The translations under genes were made by a program, and so were the position numbers. A DNA stretch of 64,000 nucleotides from Dioscorea cayenensis subsp. rotundata (taxonomy: Eukaryota; Streptophyta; Magnoliopsida; Dioscoreales; Dioscoreaceae): NCBI RefSeq assembly GCF_009730915.1, contig NC_052486.1, positions 23,093,589-23,157,588 of the forward strand, in the 5' to 3' direction. The notes under the pieces were generated by a model that did not search any database, was not told the origin of the DNA, and saw only the letters and a list, made by a program, of their open reading frames with translations. Shown here one piece after another: positions 33,435 to 47,609 of the stretch. Numbering within the stretch: the stretch's first letter is position 1; each line of letters starts with the position of its first letter.

Positions 33435-35609
33435 GGTATCAGGGCAGTGCTAGCGAAGAGCAAGAGAAGAATGAAGAACAATTAAACATCAAGAAGGTGG
33501 TTCATCATCGAGAAATGAAAATGACCATGGATGGAGTTGGAGGTTAGTGATTGAATAAGATTTGACCAACAAGATTAGTTTGAAATCTGTAACAGACAGA
33601 CTTAATATTATTGTTAGATCCTCTTGGCACGAGAACTACTCAACATGAAAGGAAACCTTTAAATCCTCCGCCACAGGGTGAACCACAACTCACTCTCAGC
33701 TTTTGAGACACCGAGCTTTTCATAAAAAGCCCTCAACCGTTTAAGGAATTGGGTAAGATATTTGAAGAAAGTAATTATTATATCAAAATTCAGGAAAAAA
33801 AATCCTTTGCATAAGTTTTTTTTTTTAAATCTTTTGCTAGAGTTTAAATGGTCTTATTTGTTCTTCCGTGGAAATCGTAAAAATTTATGATTTACGATGG
33901 GTGATAAATCATTTAGTTTGATAAATTGTTCTCTTATAAATATTGTTTAATCAAAAATCTGATGATCGTGTTTGTTTTTAATATTTTTTCCCTAATGGAA
34001 TCAAATAGAATTAATAACTTAGATTTAAAAAACAGTAATCAATGTAGTACGTGTTATGATTTTATTGAATTTTCTTGTAATTAAAAGAAACTCTATTAAT
34101 GATACTTGGATTTTTTAAGATTAGTAAAAAAACATTTATCTACCATTAAATATGAATGACAATGTTTACAATATTCTTGATTTATTTCAGTATTTATATA
34201 CATTTGATATCATTAGAAACATCATTTATGGTAATAATCATTTATAAAATTAAATGATTTTGTTCATAGTTGATTATGTTTTTATTTATTATGTCTTTTT
34301 CTATATGTAACAATTTTTAGAAAAATAACATTTTCTAATTGCAATATAATATTTACCTATCCTCAATTCTTATTATTTTTTAAATATTTGATAAAAATTT
34401 AACATAACACTATTTTAAACAGTGAACCAATAATAATATTTATAGCGTGTGTTAATTATATGCATTGATTAATATTGTACTCTTATCATGTTTTTGCTCT
34501 AATACCAATACAGTTTTTTATAAATGAAAACATATGAACACTATTATATTCTTCTTTATTTTCCTTTTACTGCAAGTGAATGTTATTTTAGAGACACCAT
34601 CTTTACAACTGTGGTTAATGTAAAATGATAGGAGCATTCATTGTATCACTCTCAGTCGTGTGTGCACAAATGAAAGAATGGGTCAAGGTGTGCTTAGACA
34701 AGCGAATTACCCTCATGTGAGCTCAAACGAGTTGTTGGGGACAAATGTGTTGTGTTAGCTTATAAGAAGAAAATAAACCTATACATTATACTTGAAAAGC
34801 CTTGTCTTTATTTTCTTTCTTCTCCTTGTACATGTGTAGTGGTGAACACGCATACGTGCATCTTGTAGTTATGTATAAACACCTAACATAGAGCTTCACA
34901 TGCCTAAGTTTATTGTGAGTTGCGGGTTTTGTGTTGTCTCACATGTGATGGAGTAAACTGAACCTTTTCTCTGTGAATCACTACAGGATGATCTTCATGT
35001 TTACATTGATAGCAATGAATAATGAATACATAAATAATGTATCTATATGTTTCATTCTGATTTTATCCAATTCAGTGAATGATTAGTAAATGAATGCGTT
35101 CTTCAATTCATGCATATTCCCATAAATTAGTATTTTTCTGCACATATATTACATACAAGGAATACATACAGTGAAGGCATATTGTCAGTTTTTCTCATGC
35201 TTGGAAGTCCTATACACTAAAAAAATTTACTACTAAACATACTTGATCTTAGAATCAATTGTAGAGCTACAAAATAAAGATTTCTAATAAAATAATTGAA
35301 CATTTCATGAGTCTAGGAAAGGAGGTGCTCCAGTTACATGGGTCTTATCACCTAGACTTGTTATTGGCCATTGAGGTTCTTTAGGAAATGTGAAACATTT
35401 TAAATAGCAATGGATAGTCACAAAATAATTCATTCAAATTGATAATATGTGTTGGGATCATAGGCACCAACGGTTGCACCATCGTCCTCTGCAAATGAAG
35501 TTTTTGTGGTATGACACATTGTTAGAAAATGATTGGTGATATGCGAGTACAGGATGATTTGTTGTTATTTGTTTGTCCCTTTTTTGTGTTGATCTTTTTC
35601 CCCTTGTTA

Positions 35610-36385
35610 CAAATGTTAGCTCCTCTAGCAATTGAAGCACCTACGAAGTCATCAAGTTACAAGGAAAAGAGCCCTGTAAAAAAAATTCAAAGGAATTGAT
35701 GGGCTTGTTTCAATTGGCAATGGCAGTGCTAAGAATTCAGCCGGAGATTCTATACAAAAGATGACATAAGTCTGTTTATTCTCCTTATATAAATCTCATG
35801 CTTCCTTTTCCTTGCATCCCAGCTTGAATTAAAACATTTTCCTTTTGGTGATGGTCCTGCATTCAATATAATATTTCAGTCGGGTAAACGATATAGAGGT
35901 TTCAACCGAGAGAAATGATTGATGCATGGAATCTAGAGTACTAATCGTTGTCTACCATATCTTATTGATTATATTATAATTTTATCACAGCCTTGAAGTC
36001 AACTTTTTCCCTTTAGGAGCCAAATTATTTTGTCCCAAAGCCTGTTTGAATGAATCTATGAATCTACACGATGTGTTACATGAAATTACTACAATCTTTT
36101 CAAGTAATGATGGGAAAGTGAAGACCTGGTCAGCCTGTTCCTACTGTAGCGACTAATGGATCAGCTCATCCTTCTTTAGCACTTATCTCAGTACCTGCAG
36201 ACATTGTAGAAAAGACTGCAAGCACCATTTCTCTATATGTTTCCTTTTTGATAAAAAGTCATGCTTTTCTCAACTATTGCAACTTCTTCTGTGTAGGATG
36301 ATAGAGCCCTGAAACGGGAGAGGAGGAAGCAATCGAACCCAGAATTCGCTAGAAGATCAAGGTTGTGGAAGCATGTATTAATAAT
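35610..36385 (+). pseudogene. Fragments of a GBF-type bZIP transcription factor gene
   Basis: An exon starting at 36297 after a TAG acceptor encodes DDRALKRERRKQSNPEFARR followed by SRLWK, clearly the basic region of a G-box-binding bZIP. Two changes fall in its most conserved DNA-contact core, where N-R-E-S is expected but N-P-E-F is found, so DNA binding would be lost. No leucine zipper follows; the sequence runs into ABC-transporter DNA after 36385. Upstream, 36127-36235 reads PGQPVPTVATNGSAHPSLA and onward, and 35640-35690 reads TKSSSYKEKSPVKK. These suit the low-complexity part of such factors, but that is weak. Introns are retained, so capture was at DNA level. Confidence 0.7.
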
Positions 36386-36410
36386 TGGAGTTTATGTTTT
36401 CACTTTGCAG

Positions 36411-37256
<846 letters not shown>

Positions 37257-38232
37257 GCCAATTGTTTTATTCCGATGTTTTGTTTGTTTATGGAAGATAT
37301 TTTTATTACTGCAAGTTTTTTATACAAATTCATCCATAACTTTATCCTGTTAGAACCTTTGTGTTCATGTTCACATTTGTTGATCTATATATTGCTGGTG
37401 TGTCTTAGATTTATTGCTTTAATGATGTAAGCTCTTTTTAATTTTCTTGTTAATAATTTGCATGTCATCAATTTTAGTATGTTTTAGATTTATTCCATTT
37501 TCCAAATCCGAGATCAACATAGTAATATTCATCATTTAATTTTATTAAAGTTAATTTTAATAAAAACTAATTCATATAAATTTTTTTACAAAATAAAAAA
37601 AGCGTGCTGAAAACCGTAACAAAAACGTCTTGTTAAAAATTGTGCCAAATATCGTAAAAAAATATACTATATAAAATTGTGCTAAAAACCGTGCCAAATA
37701 TCGAACTAATAAAACCGTGCCAAAATCGTGGCAAATATGGAACCAAACTCCTTACCAAATATGTTTGGCACAATAGTAAAAAGCCATGCCAAAAACAATT
37801 ACAAAGTTTGGCACGGTATAAAAAACCGGTGCCAAAATGTATTTGTAACCATTCCATAGGCACGGTTATTTTTCGATGCCAAATACGGTGCCAAAGTCAG
37901 TTTTGCACATTTTTTAAACTCATTTTCATGCCAGTTCTACAGTGACGATTAAGGATTTTTCTCGTAGTATAAAGTCCTTTTATGGTATCGAGGCAAAGGT
38001 ATCAAGACAGTGCTAGCGAAGAACAAGATTAGAACGAAGAACAATGGAAAAATCAAGAAGGTGGTTTATCATAAAGAAACGAAAATGACTTAGGATGGAG
38101 TTCTTGGGCAGTTGAACAAGATTTGACCAACAGAGTTAGTTTGAGATCTGGAACAGACATTGACTTAACATTACAGTTAGGTCCTCTTGACATGAGAACC
38201 TCTCAACATATAAGGAGACCTTTAATTAAATC

Positions 38233-39695
38233 TGATGGTTCCGGTGGGGGTGTGATGTGTTAAGTTCACTCAAAAACTCACTCAAAGATTAAACACTCAC
38301 ACACAATTAAAGCAAGATAAAGGAGACAAGCAAATTGGTAACCCAATTCGGCACAACTTGCCTACATCTGGGGGGTCAGGCCCGGAGAAACAATCCACTA
38401 AAAGAGGTATAAGAACAAGGAGTACAACACTCACTCACTCTCTCAATACAAAGAATATCCTCTCAAGATTGTCCGACGGCCACACACTCAACTCTCACCG
38501 AAGAGTCTCTCACTTGTTGGCTCCATCCTAAATCTTCAAGCAGGATATCTTATATAGACGCACCGACATTTACAAAGTTACCTCTTTTAGAATTCTCCGA
38601 GCTTCCCTAACTTGGACACCTTCAAAGTTAGATGTTGCAACACCCTGATCTGCAACATGGCTCACCCTCATCGAACATGAGCGAGTTCTAGCCGGATACA
38701 CCCGATCTGCGACCTTCAACCTCCCTGGGTTCCTTCGATCCGCCTCGTAGCGCTTGACTCGACCCGAGCTCCTCCTCGCTGTACTGCTTTCTTCCTCATG
38801 TCACTTCAGAAGGTCTCCATCTCCCGAGGGATGTGCCCACCAAGGCACACGTGACCATCTCACTAAAGATAGCCACCGAAGATCTCCCGATCTTCCTTTC
38901 CAAACTTGGCCCAAGTTTGGTCTTCCAAATGATCTTCGTTTGACTCATGGAAATATTGTTACTAAACTTGATCTCATCTTTATCCAAGTTTAGTCTTCAA
39001 TATCTTCAAGCATGATCTTCAATCATCCATGTTTGGATCTCCAAATCTCTAATCATATCACATGCAATCTTCAATCAATCTCCTCATATGACTAGTCTCC
39101 ATGAATAGTTCCGCCCATAGATAGCTCTTGAATCTTCCTTCAATATAGTAATGCTAAATATGGTCTTGATGATCTCCTTGGTATGTTTTTACCTTATTTA
39201 GTTTGTGTCTTCAAATAGCTTCACACCAAACTAAATCTTTGTGTCTTCAAATAGCTTCAAATAATCTTCATGATCTTGAACTCTTGCCAATAATAGAATA
39301 TTCCTCTCTTTTCAAATAGATCTTTCTAAAAAGGAACTCTATCAAAGATATGAATTATCATCCCGGATTTTACCAAGGATAGATAATCATATCTAAAATA
39401 AAACTTGCCTTTCTTGAAGAGATCCTATAGTCTTGATGTATTGTCCAAAAATAGTTTATCATCACATGGTTGTATTGAGAGGAATATCTGCTAAATAAAA
39501 TCTTCAACCTTAATCTCCACCTTTGATCTTCATTAAATCTCTTCCTTGATCTTCATCACATGTCATGACCATATACCATGTCATTATCTTAATTACCTCT
39601 TCTTTGATGAGTCACCACATGCCACGTCATCATCCTTTTTTCATGTCACCACTTTGCTTGCCATATAATGCCAATCCACGTCATCAGACTTAACA
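38233..39695 (-). mobile_element. Solo LTR with 5-bp target-site duplication, reversed relative of 9110-10265
   Basis: Read on the minus strand it starts TGTTAAGTC and ends GGAACCATCA (TG...CA), and is flanked by AAATC at 38228-38232 and 39696-39700. It interrupts repeat copy 3. It shares with the 9.1-kb LTR the TATA segment (CGTCTATATAAG reversed at about 38550), TTTTAGTGGATTGTTT, the GCCGAATTGGGTTACC block and the CACCGGA ending. A U3 region is full of CTTGAAGATC-type words. At 1463 bp it is longer than the 1156-bp relative. No internal domain adjoins it. Confidence 0.9.
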
Positions 39696-40766
39696 AAATC
39701 TTTCACCACAAAGGTGAACCACATCTCATTCTCGGCTTTCAAGACACAGACCTTTTTGTAAAAATCACTCAAACGATACAAGTTGTAAGAGAAAGTGATT
39801 ATTATATTAAAATTCAAAAAAAAAAAGTCCGCATGTAGGAGAGCATAACCATTGAACCAAAGTTGAGGGCTAATGAATAGTGGCATATATAAGATGGATG
39901 AAAGCCTTGCAAATAGGCAATGTGGTACTATACTAAATAAGAATGTTTTGAAACCAAAGATGGGCCCAATATATATGGGCCTTTAACATAATAAATATTG
40001 ACCTAACATTGCTCTTAAGTCCTCGCATAAGAACCACTCAATCGGTAAAGAGTCCTTCAAATCTTCCACCAAGAACTACAACAGCTTACCCTCGGCTTTG
40101 GAGGCACCTAGCGCACATGAAAAACCCTCAACCACTCAGGATGGGCAACCAATTAAGGTGACCATATCATTAATTAGTAAAATTAGATTAATTTCGAACA
40201 ATCACTTCTTATTTAGCTTAAGTTTAAATGATCTTATTTGTGTTTCTTGGAAATTGATGTTCATCCTATGGTAAATTATTTAAATTAGCAAATTTATGGC
40301 ATATGAGTACTTTTAAATTAAAATTTTGTGAATTGTGTTTATTTTTACTATTTTGATAATGGATTTAATTATAGAATTAATAGTCTATATTGGAAAACCG
40401 TCATTAATGTAGACTATGTAGTACATATTATGATTCAATGATTTTTCATGTAACTAAAAGAAAATGTATTGATGACAACTAGCATTTTTCAAATTTGTAC
40501 GACACTAGTTTACAGTGATAATTGAACAACAATATATAAACCTTATTTTCATTCATTGTTTTTCTGAACTTGATGACAATAGAAGCATGCCCTTATAATT
40601 AATAATAATCGATGAATGTAGGTAATAATCAACTTTTTTTTCTATAATGTGTTATTTATGATTATTTATGATCTTAAGCAATCTTCGTCTCGCTTGGTTT
40701 GAATATTTTGGCTTATAATATTACTAGTTGTTCTACTAAGAGCTATCATTATTAATCTCTTTTTAC

Positions 40767-41518
40767 CCAGGTTGTTAAACCCGGACCGGCCCGACCGGTT
40801 CAACCGGAAAAACCGGGAACCGGCCATGAGGCCGGTCCGGTCATACCCATTAACTCGCATGTGAAGAAAACCGGCCAAAAGGAGGGTGATCCGGCCGGTT
40901 GACCCGGAAACCGGTGGACCCGGCCGTTTAACGGGCTGGAAAAAAATTTCGGGGAAAAAAACAAAAGAGAGGCAATGAGAAGACAAGAGAGACTCAGAGG
41001 GCGGTTGTGTGAGAGAGAGAAAGAGGAAGCTAGGGAGAAGGGAGGGAGAGAGGGGCTGAGAGAGAGAGAGAGGAAGTGGAGAAGACCAGAGAGAGGGGCG
41101 GCTGAGAGAAAGAAACCAGGGAAAGAGGGCGGCTATTATTATGTTTTCTTTTCTGTGATTTTCAATGTAACCCTAAGGAGATATACATATATATTTAATG
41201 TTTTATATTTTTTTAAAAAACCAATGATAAATGATAATATATAATAAAACTAAAATTTTAAATATTAAAATTATCTTTTAAATATTTTTAAAATAATATA
41301 TATATAATTTAAATTTTAAATCTCATATTAAATTAATTGTGTTTTTTAATTATTAAAATATAAGTTATATTATTTTTTATCATTATTTATTATTATTGTA
41401 ATTTTTTAATATTTTATTATTGACCCCGGTTTAACCCCGGTTCGACCCGGTTGAACCCATCGACCCCTGACCCCTGGACTTGGCCGGGTCAATACCCGGG
41501 CCGGGTCTGACAACCTTG
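40767..41518. mobile_element. Non-autonomous hAT-like element with GC-rich ends
   Basis: 752 bp flanked by an exact 8-bp repeat CTTTTTAC (40759-40766, 41519-41526). The left end CCAGGTTGTTAAACCCGG and the reversed right end CAAGGTTGTCAGACCCGG match at 15 of 18 positions. Both ends contain many ACCGG/CCGGT and GACCCGG words. The middle holds a purine-rich GAGAGA tract (40975-41110) and then very AT-rich DNA. An open frame over the GAGA tract is low-complexity and not considered a gene. Confidence 0.88.
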
Positions 41519-41596
41519 CTTTTTACTTGTCATTTTCTCTTTTTCTAATATTAATGATATGGTTATTGTGGGTGATAATTATGATACTATTAAGTA

Positions 41597-41870
41597 CTTC
41601 TTCCATTTCTTTTTATCTGTCATAAACCCATGTTTTTTTTTATCTATCATTTTTAAATACCAAGAAGCATTTATTATATTTTTTTCAAAATTACCCTAAC
41701 ACTCAATTTTAATTCTCTTCTTGAAATTTAATATGATTTTGAAATGTGAAGATATAAATTAGGGGTAATTTTGGAATGATAATTAATTTTTTATTAAATT
41801 ATGTGAAATAACCAACTTTCTTGGTATTGAGATTCGGTTATTCATGACTAATAAAAAAGAACAGAGGGAG
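41597..41870. mobile_element. Stowaway-type MITE
   Basis: 274 bp flanked by TA dinucleotides (41595-41596, 41871-41872). The right end reversed is CTCCCTCTGTTCTTTTTTAT and the left end is CTTCTTCCATTTCTTTTTAT, both variants of the CTCCCTCYGT terminus of plant Tc1/mariner-derived Stowaway elements. The ends continue to pair (ATTAGTCATGAAT against ATCTGTCATAAAC). Noncoding. Confidence 0.88.
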
Positions 41871-41872
41871 TA

Positions 41873-42695
41873 GTTGCAAGATCATCTTCACTGCTAGTGT
41901 GAGCTGAAGGATATGGTTCTTCTTTGAAATTTTATTGTCCTTGAGATTGCTACCTTTCAAATGTGAATTATTTTTTAGAACAATAGAATTATATTTTTGA
42001 TTTGCTAAAACTTGGACTAATGATATATGCCCATGGAGCTTCATCAAGGTTTTGATGATGGTAAAATTTGTTCGGAATTTAATTACTCATCATCAACAGC
42101 TAGTTAATGATCTTATTAATTAGACTATATTTCAAACAAATATTTCCTAAGCTTTTCATGTTGTTGGTTCTTCTTGGTATGTTCATTATGCTGCAAGTTT
42201 TATGTATTCTTCATTATTTACACCGGATGACCATAATCTCCTTTTCAACTACCTCTATGAATCTTAGTGCATATTCTAATTAATTAATATTGATTGGGCA
42301 AATGAACTCTACTACATGGCGTTCCATTTTGTATCTTTTTGGGTACTTAGCTTATCTCCTAAAAGAGTTAGATGCAAAGTAGAATGGTGTATAATAGTAT
42401 GAATGCCAAATATATCATACTATATATGGTTAATAGTATTTATAAGATTATTTGGCTCTATCAATTATTTTTTAGATATAGGTGTTCATATCTCAAGACC
42501 ATCCATACTTTATTTTTTATAACCAAAGTACTGTTATAAAGATGGTTGATAATCCTGTGTTTCATGAAATTAAGAATGAATTAATGCATTGACATTAATT
42601 GCCATTTTTTAAAATAATTTCATACCCACACTATTTTCTTTAATGCATTTTATTAAATGAGCAAATTGTTGATCCGCAGACCAAGTCAGAGAGAG

Positions 42696-42726
<31 letters not shown>

Positions 42727-43090
42727 AGCAAAATGACCTCCAAAGTCCAAGAGACTCCCTATTGTCTTCTTTGCAAGACATATAAGTCCACTAATTCATA
42801 TTTTTTTTCTTTGGCAACCCTTTCCAAGTATTATTGCCTATTGCCCTTGTCAATATTTCTTATTATCACATGCCCTTTTAGTCACCTTCTTTGACTCATG
42901 CATTTTTCTAGTGGGCCCCATTTGAGCACCACTTTCATCTCTAACAAGGATTTGTTTGGAAATTATTAAATTAGTTCTTAAATTTAATCATGCATGAATA
43001 ATGAAGCTAAATATTCTTCTGACTTTTATAAATTTTTATGCGCTCTCTTAACTTCTGACTTTCACTAACTTTCACTGAAAATTAAGCGCT
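41873..43090. other. AT-rich intergenic stretch
   Basis: No coding frame with recognisable content. A (TA)n microsatellite lies at about 42700-42726. Short unique sequence otherwise. Confidence 0.5.
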
Positions 43091-43094
43091 CTTT

Positions 43095-43366
43095 TAATTT
43101 CTACAGCGCTAGAGACTCAAATCTTGCTGGGGAGTCAGACCCTGATCATGCGCATGAGTAATTGCTCTTTTTGATGGCTTGGACAGGCCTGAGGGACCAG
43201 ACGGTGTCTTCTGCCTTCCTAACTACTTCTCTTCCTGTTCTTTATTATCATGTTGTTTTTAGTTCCTTTTCTCACTTCTGGTGAGAGAATTTTTTTGTGT
43301 TCACTGTCTCTTTTTATTCAATAAAGTTGTGATTTATCCATATTTATTTCAAAAAAAAAAAAATTA
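43095..43366 (+). mobile_element. LINE 3'-tail remnant, plus strand
   Basis: A GC-richer block ending with TTCAATAAAGTTGTGATTTA, then TCCATATTTATTTC and 13 A. It matches the 3' UTR ends of the other LINEs, including the hairpin-like GTGATTTATCCA. Upstream CTTCTGGTGAGAGAA and TGTTCACTGTCTCT resemble reversed words in LINE-B's 3' UTR. The ORF2 part is absent, so it is a very short 5'-truncated copy. Confidence 0.75.
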
Positions 43367-44940
43367 TGGTGATGAAAACCAGCATGACATGCATGTTTTG
43401 CAGAAAAATGATTAAATGAATGAAAATCCTTTTCAAGCTCGAATTATTTAGAAAGGACACACACACACATATATATATATATACATATACGGCCTTCTAA
43501 AATCCTAAAATTACACATGCTATTAATATAACACTCTTTTAAATGGCTAAATCATGTTTATTAAAAAAAATTTTAAAAACAGTACAAAACAAATATATAA
43601 CACTTCTCAATAATTAATTATTTATATTTTTTTTATAATTTTTTTAATATAATTTTTATTTTTAACCATCTCCTCTCAGTAATGGTTGAGGTTGGATTTT
43701 GTCCATATTTATTATTAAAAAAATAATTTATTTTTTTATATTTTAAACTATAATTATTTCAATAAAATTATATTTTAAAAATTTTTAATTTTTTTATAAC
43801 GTTTATGAGTGAATAAAAATTTCACAATTTTGAGCTGTATATTATATATATATATATATAAAGCTAAATGAAAATCCATACAAGTTAGTAACTTCACCGT
43901 GGAGTTCCGCACGGGAAGTCGTTTTTCCCGCCCACTTCCGGCTCATCATCACGCGACTCTGTCCTTTCCCCAATTCATAATTCCAAGAAAACAATGGAAA
44001 CTGAGATACAACCCAGCACTGACTCATGCTGACTTGCAGGCCTAGTTCCCCCAAAAACCGGAAAAAGGTCACCTTTTTCACTTAACTCCTTCTAATACTT
44101 TATTTATGAAAATACCCCTGCCTTTAACCATGTATCAATTTTTACATAAAAACTAACCCCCCATCATGGTTAAATTTACTCTGGAATCCATTTCTGTCAC
44201 GTTTTTACTGTTTTATTGAAATCCCCCAACAATAATTTATTTTTAACTCTTAAATATTCATTTTGATTTTTTTTAATTAATTATAACATACAATTTAATC
44301 ATCTATAAGTCACATGATATAAATCAACTTAATTTTTCACATTTACGCTGTAATATTAAATGATTAAAATAGAATTTTTATTTTAAAATATGCATTTTCG
44401 TATAAAATTATTATTTATTATACATATATAATATTAATTTTTTAATATCCCATGTCAGAATAAGCATCGTGTCAAAATGACTTTGCTCAGGATGACAAGC
44501 AAATAAAATTGAATTTTTTAACCTTAATTAGAAAATCGAAATAAATATTTTATTATCCAGAGGATGAACATCATCAGGTCGGGACCAACACCATCTTTAT
44601 ATTCTAATTTTATAAATACTATTTAATAAATATAGCAAGAAGCGGGGGCTTAGCTGAAAAAGTTAATGTATATTAGAGAGAGATATATATATATATGATA
44701 CGTAGTACCGATCACGAGGCAACCGTTTGAAAAGTCGGAATCAAAACCACCGAGTCCAAGAGAGAAAACGTCAACATCCAACGTTGACTTTCAGACAGCC
44801 ACCGCCACGTCATCATTTTGTTGACACGTCATCAGTGTCGTCTAGCTCGAGAAAATCAGAAAACCAGTGAATTTTGATTATTATAAAAAATATATATATA
44901 AGTTTTTAATTATAAAAAAGCTCAGCGTTGTATTCAAATG
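43367..44940. other. AT-rich intergenic stretch and 5' flank of the PP2C gene
   Basis: Contains CA/TA microsatellite at 43457-43485 and (TA)n at 43841-43860 and 44688-44698. Close to the gene, 44770-44830 holds two TTGAC words (GTTGACTTTC and TTGTTGACACG), which are W-box-like, and the ACGT-containing CCACGTCATC. These may be regulatory, but by sequence alone that is weak. No gene seen. Confidence 0.45.
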
Positions 44941-44946
44941 TAGGCC

Positions 44947-47609
44947 ATGGGCTGTGTTCCTTCTCGTCCTCTCCGGCGATTCTCCGCCGGAGCCAGCGGC
45001 GGAGGTGCCGCCGCCGTCGCCTCCAAGAACCCCGATGAAGCCCTTAGCCACTCCTTCCGATACTCCCGATCATCCTCCATCTCCGGCGAGACCGCCTTCA
45101 AGTCGATCACCGGCGCAGCCCTCTCTGCCAACTCCTCCGCACCTCTCCCATCGCTCCCCTTCCGATCCTTCTCCTCCTCTTCGTCGTCATCATCGGCCCT
45201 CTTCCTCTCTGGCCCTCTTGACTCCTCCGGCCCGGCGAGAGCCCGCAAACCCTCGTTTCTCCGGCGTAGCCTCTCCGAGAAGAACCGGCCGTGGGTCGTG
45301 CCGATGCGAAGCTTCCGCCGGCCCGATCTTGATCTTGATCTCGCTGGCCGGAGCGTCCAGTGGGCACATGGCAAGGCCGGCGAGGATCGGGTCCATGTCG
45401 TCGTCTCCGAGGACCCTCGTTGGCTCTTCGTCGGTATCTACGATGGATTCAACGGCCCCGATGCACCGGAGTTCCTCGTTTCCCGCCTCTACCCTTCGCT
45501 CCTCCTCCACCTTCAGGGCCTCTTCTGGATTGATGACGATGATGATCGGAGGCCGCTTTGGGAGTTTCTTGAATCCCAGGACAGTGATACGGAGTTCGAT
45601 CTCTCTGGACCGGGGCGGTTCGCATTCTCACTCTCAAAATTGCGGTCAGGGCTCGGGAAGATGAAGGTGCCAGCGAGGTGGAGGGTTGCAAGAGAAGAGA
45701 AGGAGAAGTGCGAAAGTGTTCTTCGGCGGCGGCGGCGGCGGCGGCGGCGGGCGCGGGTCCGGTGGCTGATCATGGACTGGTTCTGAGAGCGCTCTCGCGA
45801 GCATTGGAAGCCACGGAGATGGAATACTTAGAGATGACAGATAGAGCCATGGCTTCCAATCCAGAGCTCGCGCTCACTGGTTCATGCTTGCTGGTGGTTC
45901 TTGTCAGGGACGATGATGTTTATGTTATGAATCTTGGCGATAGCCGTGCCATCGTCGCGCAGCGCAAGGTTCCGGCGATTGACGATGGTGTAGCTCCGGC
46001 GGTGGAACTGGTGGCACTGCAGCTTTCCATGGATCATAGTACCAGCATCGAACAAGTATGAGTCTCTGTATCAATTTTTAATTTGATTTGATTTTACTTT
46101 ATTTCAATTCTTGAATTGAAGCATTGAATTGTGTGATTATTTGGTTGATTTTTCAGGAGGTTCTGAGGATCAAAGAGGAACATCCAGATGATGACCGGTG
46201 CATTGTAAATCACAGAGTGAAGGGCCGGCTCAAGGTCACCAGAGCATTTGGTGCTGGATTTCTCAAACAGGTAAGCATGTTTCTTCTGCCTCTCTGTTCT
46301 CATTTTTTTGATTTGAATTACACTTGTGTTTCATTTCTTTATTGATCATTGAGAAAGCTGTTTCTCATCAATGTCAAAATGCTTAATTTATGTTGGAAAA
46401 TGAACAGAAAATTCAAACAAAAGCAAGCTTACACACACAAAGAGCCTCCTTATTTTGAGGAGATTCAGGAGTACACATGGAATTCATGAAACTGGACCTT
46501 AGAAACACCCGTGACTTGTATAACCATACCTCACGCTCCCGTTTTTCTTCTTATTTTCTACTGGTCAGATGATGTGCCAAGCTGGTCATGTCTCAATATG
46601 TGATGGTTCAGAATTATGATTCTATTAGTTAGAGGGAGTTTAGAGTTATTGTGTTGATTAATTGCTGCAGGCCAAATGGAATGATGGATTACTGGAAATG
46701 TTTCGGAACGAGTACATTGGAAGTGCACCATACATCTCATCTGAACCTTTTCTGTGTCACCACAAGCTGGGTCCAGATGATCAGTTTCTGGTCCTCTCTT
46801 CTGATGGACTCTATCAGTACCTGAGCAATGAGGAAGTGGTTTCACATGTGGAACATTTTATGGAAAATTTCCCAGATGGGGACCCCGCTCAGAGCTTGAT
46901 TGAAGTGCTTCTTTCCAGAGCCGCAAAGAAAGCTGGTATATTTCCTGTATCACTTTGCCAGTTTTACAGTACACCATTCAGTAATTTATGCACTCTATTT
47001 ATTCAGAAATTTAAGTCTCATAATTGAGCATCAAGTTGATTTAGAAATTTATTTACCAATACTAGAGTTTGGTATAATTTGCAAAAGCATAATTGACGAA
47101 CTCTTGGACCTAGACGTGTTTGAAACTTCAAGGAAACTTGGCAATATCTGCTTCACTTGTGCATTTGGCACAATGCCATATCTGTTGTTATCAGGGTCAG
47201 CGTAGATTCTTTCTCTGATAGTTACATAGATTCTACAATGCCTGCAAAACGATATGTTAGATTATTTCTCATCCAATTCCAGTCAGCTGTCACTCTCAAT
47301 GCAGAATTACAGCTCATGTTTAGCATGTTGCATGTTGCATGTTGCAGTAAAAAGTTAACATATTGATCAAATTCCCTGTTAACTATTAACAGTGCTGATT
47401 CAGAGACCATTTTTAGCATGATACAGAGATGTTCTATAATCCTCAAAAAGTTAACATTTGAAGAAGGTTGCTCTCTATTTGCAGGGATGGAATTATGTGA
47501 ATTGTTGGAAATACCGAAAGGAGACCGAAGAAAGTACCATGACGATGTAACTGTAATGATCATATCACTCGAAGGAAGGATATGGAAGTCTTCCGGAAAA
47601 TGCATATGA
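44947..47609 (+). CDS. POLTERGEIST-like protein phosphatase 2C, 4 exons, with a reading-frame break
   Basis: A PPM-type Ser/Thr phosphatase of the plant POL/PLL clade, which acts at the plasma membrane in receptor-kinase and stem-cell signalling. Exons 44947-46055, 46157-46270, 46671-46935 and 47485-47609, about 537 residues. The start MGCVPS fits N-myristoylation plus palmitoylation. Motifs: [31 protein letters not shown] (metal-binding Asp), [45 protein letters not shown] and [20 protein letters not shown]. Exon 1 is very GC-rich. Upstream of 45722 the frame ends KCESV; downstream [16 protein letters not shown] is in another frame, and the switch falls in a run of eight or nine CGG/GCG triplets. 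Either a sequencing slip or a real frameshift; all else looks functional. Confidence 0.88.

Noticed and set aside
40975..41244. Arg/Glu-rich frame over the GAGA tract
   Set aside because: Low-complexity purine repeat inside a hAT-like element.
44867..45664. 265-codon plus-strand frame over the first PP2C exon
   Set aside because: It overlaps the PP2C frame out of register; the Ser/Pro-rich product is a GC-rich shadow with no domain.
45722..45786. Poly-Arg tail as a genuine PP2C C-terminus
   Set aside because: The downstream PP2C motifs continue in the neighbouring frame, so the tail is a frameshift product.
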